From positions 8,664,194-8,728,193 of the forward strand of contig NC_066852.1 in assembly GCF_001640805.2 (NCBI RefSeq): DNA of 64,000 bases. Reading direction: 5' to 3'. Shown piece by piece: positions 1-9,800 of the stretch. The notes beneath the pieces are model-generated. The model was not told the origin of the DNA. It did not search any database and saw nothing but the letters and a program-made list of their open reading frames with translations. The position numbers and the translations under genes were made by a program. Position 1 is the stretch's first letter. The number at the start of each line of letters is the position of its first letter. Origin of the DNA: Lates calcarifer (lineage: Eukaryota > Chordata > Actinopteri > Centropomidae).

Positions 1-770
1 CACACCTGAGAGAATGGCTTCACCAGTTTCTAGCAGTCAACTTTTAAACTATAAAAACAGCATCTGATCTGGAAAAAATATTATATTTTGCTGTGCTCCT
101 TTTATTGAAAAAAGCAGATTTTGTTTCTATACACAGTGCCTTTGTTAATGTGCAGTTTGTTAACTGTATCGATCATATGTATGGAAATACTAATAGGATG
201 TTGTATCATGAATATACTGTAGGACTAAGACTGACTTGTAGAATATGTGAACTTTATACATATATAGTATTCAACTGTAAGTTTTGCTCTTTCTGCTTTT
301 TCTCTATGATATTCAGTACTACACATGTATAAGGGAACACAGATATATATCTAGTTAGATGATAAGTAGGAATGTAGCTCTGAGTAGCATTTAACAGCTT
401 TTCCTGTAGGATCTGGAGCTCTTGAATAATGAATTTCCATTCACTATTTTGGCCATTATATCATGTGTCAAAAAAATGCGTGTTCTTGATTTACATTGTC
501 TGATCAGAATATTGGCAACTTCCTGTTGTGGAGAGGTGAATGTACTTAAAGACCAAAACCTTACAGATCTACGCCATTACTTTTGTCTGCATCTGTCGTC
601 TATCACAGGAATAATCTGTAATCTCCATTCAAATTATACTGTGGATTTAACTTGTGGCTTCTCATGTAACACTGGCCTTTGTAAAACTGATCCAGCATGG
701 CATTTGAAGCATGTGTTCATGTTATTCTGTGTTGTGTGCCGCTCTTTAATAAACGCAGTACCACCTCCTG
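1..770 (+). other. Probable 3' UTR of an upstream + strand gene (flot2 candidate)
   Basis: The stretch is AT-rich and has no convincing coding exon. An AATAAA at about 751-756 is followed by GT-rich sequence, the usual arrangement of a cleavage and polyadenylation site. In human, FLOT2 lies beyond MIR144/MIR451 on the same strand as those microRNAs, so flot2 is the expected owner of a + strand 3' end here. That assignment is inference from synteny only, because no flotillin coding sequence is inside the window. Confidence 0.3.
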
Positions 771-960
771 TTGGCCTCAGTGTGTGTCTGTTACACAATA
801 TTAAATTAGGGAGGCTTGATTTGGCATCTCACACTGATAGCTTCAAAAGATCATGCTGCAAACACAGCATAGCTGTCTAAATATTTGGGAGATTAATCAT
901 CATATGAGGATAAGCACCACCATCATCGTCATTAGTGTTACTATGCTGTGTGTTTTAGCG

Positions 961-1160
961 CGCAGCCGTTCCTCTTAGCAATATGACAGGGCTGCAGACT
1001 GAGTCCCAGCACATGAAGACAGAGATAAAAAAAGCCTTGGGTCACCAGGAGCAGATGTGTTCTCTGGTCAGTGACCTCTCCACTAAGCTGGGCATCGTCA
1101 TTGTCACAGGTCATAGGTCCAGGTGCTGTTGAAATAACTATGGTGAACCAGTGAAATAAA
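961..1160 (+). other. Possible terminal coding exon, unidentified
   Basis: A pyrimidine-rich stretch ending in TTTTAG at about 958 is followed by an open frame reading RAAVPLSNMTGLQTESQHMK and continuing as polar, helix-like sequence (TEIKKALGHQEQMCSLVSDL). It ends at a TGA near 1131, or at possible donors near 1107 or 1119. An AATAAA lies at about 1155. The composition resembles a coiled-coil or ectodomain exon, but I do not recognise a family. It could be a chance frame in intergenic DNA. Confidence 0.25.
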
Positions 1161-1507
1161 ATCTTCAATCTGCTATCTGTATGTTTGAAATCACAGTCAT
1201 TTTCAACAATGAGACTAGTGAATTAATAGGGAGCTAAACTGATATGTTGGACTTGTCATCTTTGTGCCATTAAAGGTAAATTAGACATATAAGAAATTTC
1301 CTGTTAGAGTTTGGTAACATTGTACTTTATTTGTGTAATTGCTCACTGTTACTCTGCAGAGGCTAATGTGTGCAAAATGTGGTTACTGTGGTCATTTGTG
1401 TTCTGCTGTCTCTCATTACTTTGCATGTCTACAGATACTGAGTACTCATTGTTGTCATTATATTATTTCAGCGGTGACCAGCTGCTCAATGCTCCTCTGC
1501 ATGATTA

Positions 1508-1672
1508 ATGGACTGTCTTGGGAATGCTGGTTTTATTGCTACTGTTGTCGTCATGTATGTGTTTCTTAAGCTTCAGCTGATGGAGAACATGACTGTACAG
1601 CCTGGCCCACAGACAGTTCATGTTCAGCCTGCAGAGGGCAGTCAGAGTCATCTCATTAACACTGACTGGTGA
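1508..1672 (+). CDS. Small ORF with one predicted membrane segment (54 aa), unidentified
   Basis: The ATG at 1508 opens a 54-codon frame. It begins MDCLGNAGF, continues with a hydrophobic segment (FIATVVVMYVFL, residues about 9-20), then a polar tail rich in Q, P and H ending NTDW. An AATAAA lies 38 bases after the stop, at 1710-1715. There is an in-frame TGA just upstream and no AG acceptor between it and the ATG, so it is not the downstream part of a spliced exon. The start context (T at -3, G at +4) is weak. The function is unknown and a chance ORF is quite possible. Confidence 0.18.
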   Translation: MDCLGNAGFIATVVVMYVFLKLQLMENMTVQPGPQTVHVQPAEGSQSHLINTDW

Positions 1673-2388
1673 CACAAATAATGCAGCAGCAAACTCCAGC
1701 ACCACTGCTAATAAATAATAACCATAAAAATGTCAGTGTCAGTGTTGTGACGTGTCAGTTCATTTCTGTCCTGAAGGAAAATCAGACCTGAAGTAACTGG
1801 TAACCTGGAAACATTAAACATCAGGAACATCATATGTCAGCTTTAATGTTGTGAAAGTTATGTGGCATTGTACTGCCACATAATGATAATAACATGATGT
1901 TCCTTCCTTGTTGGTGGATATCTGGAAAGTGTGGAAGACAATTCATATTGTTTTACAGATGCCTGAACATACAACAGAAATTATATAAATATATTAAAGT
2001 TTTTGCCTTAATCTCTGACTCACTGTTTCTTTTCATTTTCAGATTCATTACTTAATAGCAAGCAAATACAGAAAAAAAACTACCTTGAATTTCCTTTTTT
2101 TGGGGGGGGGGGGGCGCTGTGTGAGTCAGTGCATTTCCTCCAGGAAACATCATCTTCACTGTTTCAAAACATCAGATGACATTAATGGATCCGAATGGAG
2201 ACCTGCTCCTCCTGTTTATTTTAGAACTTGAGGGTCACAACCTAAATCTGAGGGCTCAGGAGATCATAAATGGGAAAGAAGAAATAACCAAGTTCTACAA
2301 CACATATTTATATTCATTGTTCTGGTTTAGTCTGGTTTAATGTCAAATCTTAACCTGAAAGTAGCTTGTAATTACAGTTGTCAGCCAC

Positions 2389-2527
2389 CAGTGGTGGGGT
2401 AAAAAATACAATATTTCCCTCTGTAATGTTGTGGAGCAGTATGATTAGGCATAAAATAACACGTAATGTGCAAGTACCTCAAAAGTGCAGCACTTGAGTA
2501 AATGTACTTAGATACATTCCACCACTG
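2389..2527. mobile_element. MITE-like element with 9-bp inverted ends
   Basis: The ends are perfect inverted repeats: CAGTGGTGG at 2389-2397 and CCACCACTG at 2519-2527. The interior contains the motifs TTTCCCTCTGTAATG, AAGTACCTCAAAAGTGCAG and ACTTGAGTAAATGTACTTA. These match from memory a short non-autonomous repeat very common in percomorph genomes. It encodes nothing. Confidence 0.6.
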
Positions 2528-3011
2528 CTCGTCTTCCTTACCATCGTATGATACAATTTAATGTAATGAAGTAAGTGCAACATTCAGCTGCTGCACTGCT
2601 CATATCCCACAGTCATTAACATACCGGCAAATACAGCCTTTAGAGACACAGTGGCAGGTTGTGCCAGTTAAACCAAACTCATGTGCAGCCATGTTTGTAG
2701 CCTTCCCAGAGGACACAAGCTCCCTCCTAATAAAAACAAATGATGTGGTTCGAATTGCTCCTGACCAGATGTTTCATAGTTATCAAATGGTGGCATGAGC
2801 TATTCTCAGTTAATGACAGATGGATTTAAAAAAAAAAACGAAATTCTCACTAATTTCTTTTAGACCATATATCACCTCAGAAGATGATCATGATGCCTCT
2901 TCATTAGTCTGTTTATATAAAACATATTTCCACTATGTTGTATTTGCTCTGAGTCAGTGGGTTTGGGTGTGCAGGGTTGCGGGTGAGGAGGGGGGAGGTG
3001 GTGGTGGTGTT

Positions 3012-3032
3012 GGGGGGGGGGGGGGGGGGGGG
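3012..3032 (+). repeat. G21 homopolymer in a G-rich tract
   Basis: Twenty-one consecutive G residues lie in a G-rich stretch running from about 2985 to 3095. A shorter G13 run lies at 2102-2114. Such tracts can form G-quadruplexes and are prone to length errors in sequencing. Confidence 0.9.
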
Positions 3033-4631
3033 CAGGTTCAGACTGGAAAAAACTAGAAGCATGTGACAGAGAAAGAGTGGGGGTGGGGTGGGGGGTCACA
3101 ACATGATGTCATGATTGGGACTACATTTAACACGTGCACGCAAAAGCCACTGATTCAGGCAAATATCTTACCTTCTTCCAACAGCACACAGTTTAATCAA
3201 ACCTCAACAAGTTCCCCTGATTACCTTCAATAAAACCGGCTTGTTACACGATGGGAGCGTCCTCCCTTTTTGTCTCCACAAGCATGAAAGAATAAAAAAC
3301 TTATCTTCGAATGCAAATGGAAACTTGTAGAAAAAAGGCAGAGGCATTTCAGCGGCAGATAAAGAGTTGGAGGGAAACCAAACCACCCAGATAGTCCTAC
3401 CTCCATCTTTATCTGCACCTACAGGAGGACCTCTCACACCCCATACCAGCTCCCACACCCTAACCATGTTACCATGGCAACTGCCATATCCCACCTAACC
3501 CAGGCCTTCCTACAGAACATGCCACTGTTCACATACAAAATCTAGAAACAAAGACATCTATGTACTGAATTGAATTATTAGGTTGTTATTAGAATAAAAA
3601 GAATTACAGTCCTTCCTTTATATGCACAGAACTATATGTAACTGTGATTAATGAAGTTGACCTTAAAACAGTGGTGTAGTGGTGAAGACGTGAGTGTACT
3701 CTCAATAGTTGTATGTTAATGACTTGGTGTTGGAGCATGGGTATTCATCAGTTTTGCTTGAGAAATCACTACACCTATGTGTTCTTATATCCTGCAATAC
3801 ATGACTTTGACCTTTTTCATTTAATAGTAACAGCAATGTTTGGATTTAAATTCAATGAATCCACTTCTAAAAGAAAGTATAAGAGCTAAAATCCCCAGGA
3901 AGGCTCCTTTTCTCTTCAAAAACAGTCTGTTATTATGGGATGTAGACAAACCGTCAGGGATTAAAGACAAACTACAGCAGGTAACCCGCTCTATTGCAGT
4001 CCATGCATAATTTGATGAGCTCTGTGTGTGTGTGTGTGTATGTGTCATATCTAATATAAAATCTCCATATCCTGGAATCTATCATATGAGAAGAAATCCA
4101 CCGAATTTAATAAGTCAGATAACATGTCATCAGCTGACATATTGTGGTATTAAATTCCAATCCATGAAACCATCACGCATAAATCCGAGGGGCTATGAGA
4201 TTCAGAAGACTTGAGAGATGGTGAACATTTATTACTACACTGTGAGATAAAGCTCAGAGCACAGCTAATGGACAGTAAAAATAATTTAAAAAAAAAAAGC
4301 CATGTTCTCTCATAAGAGTTCTTTTGTTTGGGCATGTATGACCAAGAAAGGTCTAAATTCTGTGAAATGGCTTTGGACACAGAATTTTGAGCAAATAGGA
4401 GAAGAGTCAGTGCTGTTAGCTGCTGAAACTTAACTTGATTTTTTTCCTCTGATATCAATAAATACTTTTGCTTAAAAAGGTTACATCTGCACTTTTCTTT
4501 TTAAATAACATTTTACAGATTATGATGTAAAAAAAATAAAAACAGGATTCATGTGTAATATTTGTGCAAAGTCCAGCTGGGTGTAATAAGGGTGTGGACC
4601 ATGACCGGACAGAGGCAGTCAGGTCAGGACC

Positions 4632-4638
4632 AGATAAG
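4632..4638 (+). promoter_or_regulatory. GATA-factor motif upstream of mir144/mir451
   Basis: AGATAAG lies about 450 bases upstream of the mir144 hairpin. The mammalian miR-144/451 cluster is a direct GATA1 target in erythroid cells, so a WGATAR site here is a plausible promoter element. A second AGATAA is at about 4245. The motif is short and common, so function is inferred from context. A CATAAAAG sequence at about 4817-4824 could act as a TATA-like element. Confidence 0.35.
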
Positions 4639-5084
4639 AAAAAGTTCAACCCGTGCCGTCTGGTCCAGCCCAGATGTCATCATGTTATGCTAATGAGCCA
4701 GGGGCCTTTAAGTGTCAGAGCCCAACCCGGGCAGACCAGTTTGGAGAATGAACCTGAAGTGGACACATAGCAGACCTTAAAATATGAACATGGTGTGAAG
4801 GGAAGTGTCAGCAATCCATAAAAGATGCAACGCAGAGAGGTGAGTATGTAAGACAGAGAGGCGGCCGCTGAGGCCTGAGCCTCATGGCAGGTGGAGGGTT
4901 AAGGATGTTTTACAGTACACTTTATTGAAAAGGGAATTTTCTTCAGTATTTAAATACATGCCAAGCTAATTTAATCATATAACCATAACCATATAATTAA
5001 CATTATTTTCATTTTCTGTTTGCGTCTCATCTAGCCTCACCTCGCAGACGACAACAACACCCTGCTAACGGTTATGTCTTGTGC

Positions 5085-5157
5085 CCTGGACAGGATATCA
5101 TCTTATACTGTAAGTTTATTAAAGAGACACTACAGTATAGATGATGTACTATCCAGG
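5085..5157 (+). ncRNA. mir144: microRNA 144 precursor hairpin
   Basis: The 3p arm at 5131-5150 reads TACAGTATAGATGATGTACT, identical to vertebrate miR-144-3p as I know it. The 5p arm at 5093-5114 (GGATATCATCTTATACTG and on) pairs with it across a loop at 5115-5130. The base of the stem is extended by CCTGGA (5085-5090) with TCCAGG (5152-5157). miR-144 acts in red-cell development, and in zebrafish it represses embryonic alpha-globin regulators and the Dicer pathway. It is co-transcribed with mir451, whose mature start is 90 bases downstream. Confidence 0.97.
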
Positions 5158-5229
5158 GTTTCATTCCCACTCTGGCGCTATCAGCACATGCTCAGGCCTA
5201 ACTGTCCACAGGCTGCACACACTGCAGAG

Positions 5230-5290
5230 GAGGGCCGTCAAACCGTTACCATTACTGAGTTTTAGTAATGGTAAGGGTTATATGGCCCTC
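5230..5290 (+). ncRNA. mir451: microRNA 451 precursor hairpin (Dicer-independent, Ago2-processed)
   Basis: The mature sequence occupies 5240-5261, beginning AAACCGTTACCATTACTGAG. It folds back on AGTAATGGTAAGGGTT at 5264-5279 to make the very short (about 42-nt) pre-miRNA characteristic of miR-451. The mature strand therefore spans the loop. This architecture bypasses Dicer and requires Ago2 slicing. The lower stem is continued by GAGGGCC (5230-5236) with GGCCCTC (5284-5290), which gives Drosha a longer substrate. miR-451 is needed for erythroid maturation in zebrafish and mouse. Confidence 0.97.
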
Positions 5291-5411
5291 GCTCAATGTC
5301 GTCTGGACCAGGAGGAGGAAAAACAGGAAAAGCCTTTGATTGATGTCTTATTCATGAGCTTCGTCTCTTAATCCCATTTTTAGATGTACTTGTGGTTGCA
5401 TGTAAAATAAA

Positions 5412-6857
5412 GCTTACGGTTCCCAAACAAATGACTGCCTCATTATTTTGGTAAAAGCACACGTGAAGCAGGGTTTCAGCTTTCTAAATGTCTTGTGTTT
5501 GAAGGATTGCTTTAATGTGCCAGCTGACATACATCAGCTATAATATTTTCAAGCAGCAGTTGGCTTGTCTAAGTGGTGATCTCTGCTGCGCAACCGGCTT
5601 GTCTAATCACTGGGAAGCAGCCATTTCAGAAAGAGCTTGAGGGCTTGACACAGCTTCTGTGAGACATTCAAGGCCTCTCCCTCTCTCCCTCCCCTCCCAT
5701 CGCCCTTGCTTTAGGCCACTGGCTGGTTATTCATCAAGATGCCCCGGATAGAGTAACTGTCGAGTTAACTCACAGGCAGCAGGAATGAATCTAATCACCA
5801 TTATCTGACCCATTTTAGCATCAGGTTAGTGCTCCATTTTGCCATCCATTAGGGAGACAATTCAGCCCTCGGGGGCAGAGCAGGGCTTTATAAGAGCCAA
5901 AAAAGCAGGGGGGGGGGAGAAAAAGGGAAGAAGCAGCGGAACAAAAAGTGATAGTCAGAGGGATGGATGGCCACACTTCAAAGGCAGCGGAGAAGGCTAA
6001 AGTGATGTGGGAGTGCGGGGAACAGGGGTGGATGGTACATCAGGGACATCTGAGTGAACATGACTGTGCAGGTCCCACTTCAGTTTATCTACAGTCCGTG
6101 TTTGCACGAGGCGCCCGCCAAGTAAAAAGCTCTGAGAGCCAAAGATAAACCATCGGCCTTTTCACAGCTCGCCAAACCTGCTCAGCCATAAACACACTGT
6201 CAAACTTGTGTCAAAACATCCATTTGATGAGAGTCTCTGTCATGTTTGTTACCTAAAATACATCAGTGCTAAATAAATGTCTATAATTCATAACACTTTA
6301 TTTTGCAGCTTGTGTAAGCTGCTTTTAATCGACATGTTTTCTCTGTTTCACTGTCTTGAAATAATGAATACAGTTTTAGAATGATGTTGGGGTACCATGG
6401 GGGCCTTGCAGTTGACAGTCAATGACCCTGACTGGTGCTCAGTTAAGTCTCTGCTGTCAGCTGTCAAATAAAGGCATTGAATGTCCCCCAGAAAATCTAA
6501 GGAATATATTTTACATAGCTTTGTTTTACAGCAAAAACAGTTTTATCACATTTTTCTACCACTATAATGACAGCATCTTACAGGTATCACCTTTATATCC
6601 AAATGTTTTACATCTTATGGGACCACAGGGAAGAATGCTGCTGATGCAAACGTCAAACTTTGGCATACAACCTCAATTTCTCAAAGAAGTACAAGCTCAG
6701 TGGGAGCTCTGGGACTATGGACACAGTGTATGCCATCTCATAGTTCCTTTTCAGACTCACAATGAGATCTTATCCTTTGTTACAGAGATATCCAGCAGGA
6801 TCTGTCTCCACCTTTTCATGTCTTCAGGATTGCACCATTAAAGTCCTTCCATCGTCT
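5412..6857. other. Gap between mir451 and the eral1 stop codon
   Basis: No gene was recognised. The part nearest eral1 is presumably its 3' UTR on the minus strand. The first minus-strand AATAAA reading leftwards is at 6297-6302 (TTTATT on +). A TTTATAAG box lies at about 5887-5894, followed by a purine-rich stretch with no supported ORF. Confidence 0.4.
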
Positions 6858-9800
6858 TCACTTTTTCAGCTTGGCTGAGAGCCTCAGCTTTACATCCCTC
6901 AGGTAGACGTGGCTCAGGTCCTCACCTGCCTCTTGGGCGATCTGTGCTACCATCTGGCCACCTGTGCCAATCACCATCTTCTACAGAAACAACAAGAAAT
7001 ACAGTGACATCAGGCACCAGTTTAAAAAAACACAAGGCCACAGGTTTTATTTTGCTTCAGGAAGAACAGTCCCACTTGAGAAAAATTTAAAAGATATAAA
7101 TTTAGATTGGAATAGTCCCTGTGGAAAACAGTACCATGATACTGGTTGGCTGGATATAACACCAAAATATAGTATGTTAAAGGTTTCTTTTTAAGTTAAG
7201 ATATTGAAATGTATCCCTATTAAATGATGATGGCAACTATGTTATGCTCGCTGACACCACAAAAATATTTTAGAGGATGTTTTTTTTTTAATTCATTTTT
7301 TATACGCCACTGTTCAGCCAATGTATTTCTACCTCCTGTTGAGGTTGTGTGTGAGGCTTGTTTTCCATCAAAAAGCCTGCACTGATTTGATAAAGTCAAA
7401 AAATATCATTTTCAGTTTATTCAAATAAAACTGAAAAATGTGGCTTTGCACCACGAACTATTTGCAAAATAGATGAGATTTGATTTCTTTGGTCAGTCAT
7501 CCCTGGGAGTTCTAAGGCAATCTATATTTCTTATGTTATTCCCTTTGTTGAATGTAAAAACTAAAGAATGGTGTTGGTCTGAGTCACTCTTTTCAGCAGT
7601 CACTGGCCTTGAAACACTTCAGTAGCCCCGATGTAGCTTCAAATATTCTTTGTCATCAAATATGTATGGTTTAGAAAAGCTGCTCAAATATTTACAAGTT
7701 AAAAACATGAGGAAAAGGAAATCTAAAGGTATGGGGGAACAACAAATAAATATCAGATGCTTCAGATGTCACTTCACTTCCTGCAGTTTTGTGTCTGCAA
7801 CTGACTCAACCTCTTCAATCAGTTTAAGACTGATATTTCAATAGACTGTTTGTGTTGCGTTTACATCACATCTGACTACTGGAAGAACAGAAGAAAACAT
7901 TCATTTGTGCATTCCAGATTGTGATAATAGTGGGACTTTTTTGCAGGATTTGATGTGTCATTTGACACTGGCAGCCAAAAGTGATTAAAAATCTAAATTT
8001 GTCCACTTTTGCTAGCTGGGCCCCAGTGAACACACAAGCACTTTCTAGCTGACACAGTGAAATCACATTCGTCACCTCAACACATAAATGCTAAATTAAC
8101 CCACAGTAAGTACTAGATAGATGGATAGTGTTGTTCATTAATCCCAGAGTGAAAGGTCAGTGTTACAGCAGCCAAGTCACACGAAACACACACATATATA
8201 TACAATCTTTTTATTGTATATATAATACAAAGAAGAAAATAATCATAAATGTACACTAAACTAACCTCCTTTCAATAACCAGCTGGACATACACAAAAAC
8301 ATACATTTACAGAGTGCACTTACCATGTGAGAATCTTTCTTGACATAAAGTTTCACAGAAATAAGGAGTTTGCCCTCTTCTCCCTCTTGCCAGAGTTCAA
8401 CAGTCTGAAAACAAAGACATTTAAAAGTTAGAAATTTCTCAAAAAGCCAGTACAGTGAGATAATTGTTCAAAGTGGAACAGGAAATGTCAGCTGCTGGTT
8501 GAGAGCTGTGGTCACTACTACACATCCCAGAATTCCTTGCCTGAAGGTGTCCTCCACAAGAGGCTGACTACCATATCTAATAAATAAGTGTTAAATATTT
8601 GCATATGAATTAATGTGTTGTTAGTTTGTCAGAAAACACTCATGCAACATACAGTAACTAATAACAACTATACAGTCTACACAGCAGCAATAAATACACA
8701 CATGACAACATTGAAAATAATGAATGGGAAATGACATCCTTGGCCATCTACAGTGAGGCCAAGGTGAAGCAGGTGGAGGATGGGTCCAACAGCTGCATCA
8801 GGGCACATGTCAACATGTAGAGTGGAAGTGAGTATGAAGGGCTTTAAATAGGCCACAGAATCAGTGCAGTGGGATGATGTGTGTTGTCAATTAGCTGTCA
8901 GCTTAGCATCGCATGTGACTGTTGAGTGTCCATGCTGAATTGGTTCATTAGTCACCTGTGTCACTGAGTAAGGCACCTCCTGGGGCAGATGCTCCAAAAG
9001 CTTCTCTCGGATTATGTTTTTGCAGACTTCCTCTGGACTCTGATCGGTCAGGACTTCACTGTGGTACTGCCATGGACCTGGCTTAGCAGCAACCATAAAG
9101 TAGCTCTACAACAATGAGACAAAAATTAAACATTAAACTACAATGACACTAAGTCATAGAAAAAGAAAAATGAGATATTGAGAATAATCTCATACTGAAC
9201 TAAAGCTAACATGTCTACCTGTAAAACTGCAATATAGCTGACACGTGCAAAGGTGTACAAGGTTTACAAAAGCTTCTGTTTGCATTTTAGTTAAGTATTC
9301 AATCTGTTCCAGTTTCCTTAGTTTTCAAAAGGGGGTGGAGAGAGGTTTTCTTCAAGGCATAACAACAGAAGTTTTTAACATATGTTTTGCACATTTTGAA
9401 ATGGTAACACAGTTGTTCTTACTATGGCCATATGTGTGTACCTTCAGTGTCTCCACGTCTTCTCTGTCCACAGAGGAGAGCATGAAGACATCTTTGAAGT
9501 GAGGCCAGCCTCGCTGGCTGCTCAGCTCCTTCAGCTGCTCTTTGTTCAGCTCAGAGTTTGGCTCAGCGCTGCCCTCAGGCCCTGCGCTGTCCTCGTCGGC
9601 TGATAACTCTGAATCCCTCTCTGGCCTCTTTTTGGCCCACGGAGGCTTGATCACTGGCCTGACCCGCATTCTGCGTCCATTCACCACTCCACACGTCAGC
9701 TCTGCTGTGATATCCAGCAGCCTGTCTTTAGCCTTCACCAGGTCCACCTTAAAGAGAGAAGAGGGTTAGTGAAGACCTCTATAAGACACTTAAGTCCTGG

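Larger units (their letters stand above)
4825..5411 (+). ncRNA. Putative primary transcript of the mir144/mir451 cluster
   Basis: Transcript limits are inferred. The donor-like GAGAG/GTGAGT at 4839/4840 and the acceptor-like TCTCATCTAG ending at 5034, preceded by a pyrimidine-rich tract, suggest a short intron of about 195 bases. Both hairpins then lie in the downstream exon. An AATAAA at 5406-5411 could end the RNA. The 5' end is not known. The transcript would converge on eral1, whose stop codon is at 6858. Confidence 0.5.

Noticed and set aside
422..880. 152-codon + ORF
   Set aside because: It spans a good polyA signal at about 751, has Cys/Leu/His-rich composition without domains and looks like 3' UTR.
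5074..5265. 63-codon + ORF (extendable to 81 codons through a small intron from an ATG at 4825)
   Set aside because: It runs straight through the mir144 and mir451 hairpins. The sequence is constrained by the microRNAs, so the open frame is incidental.
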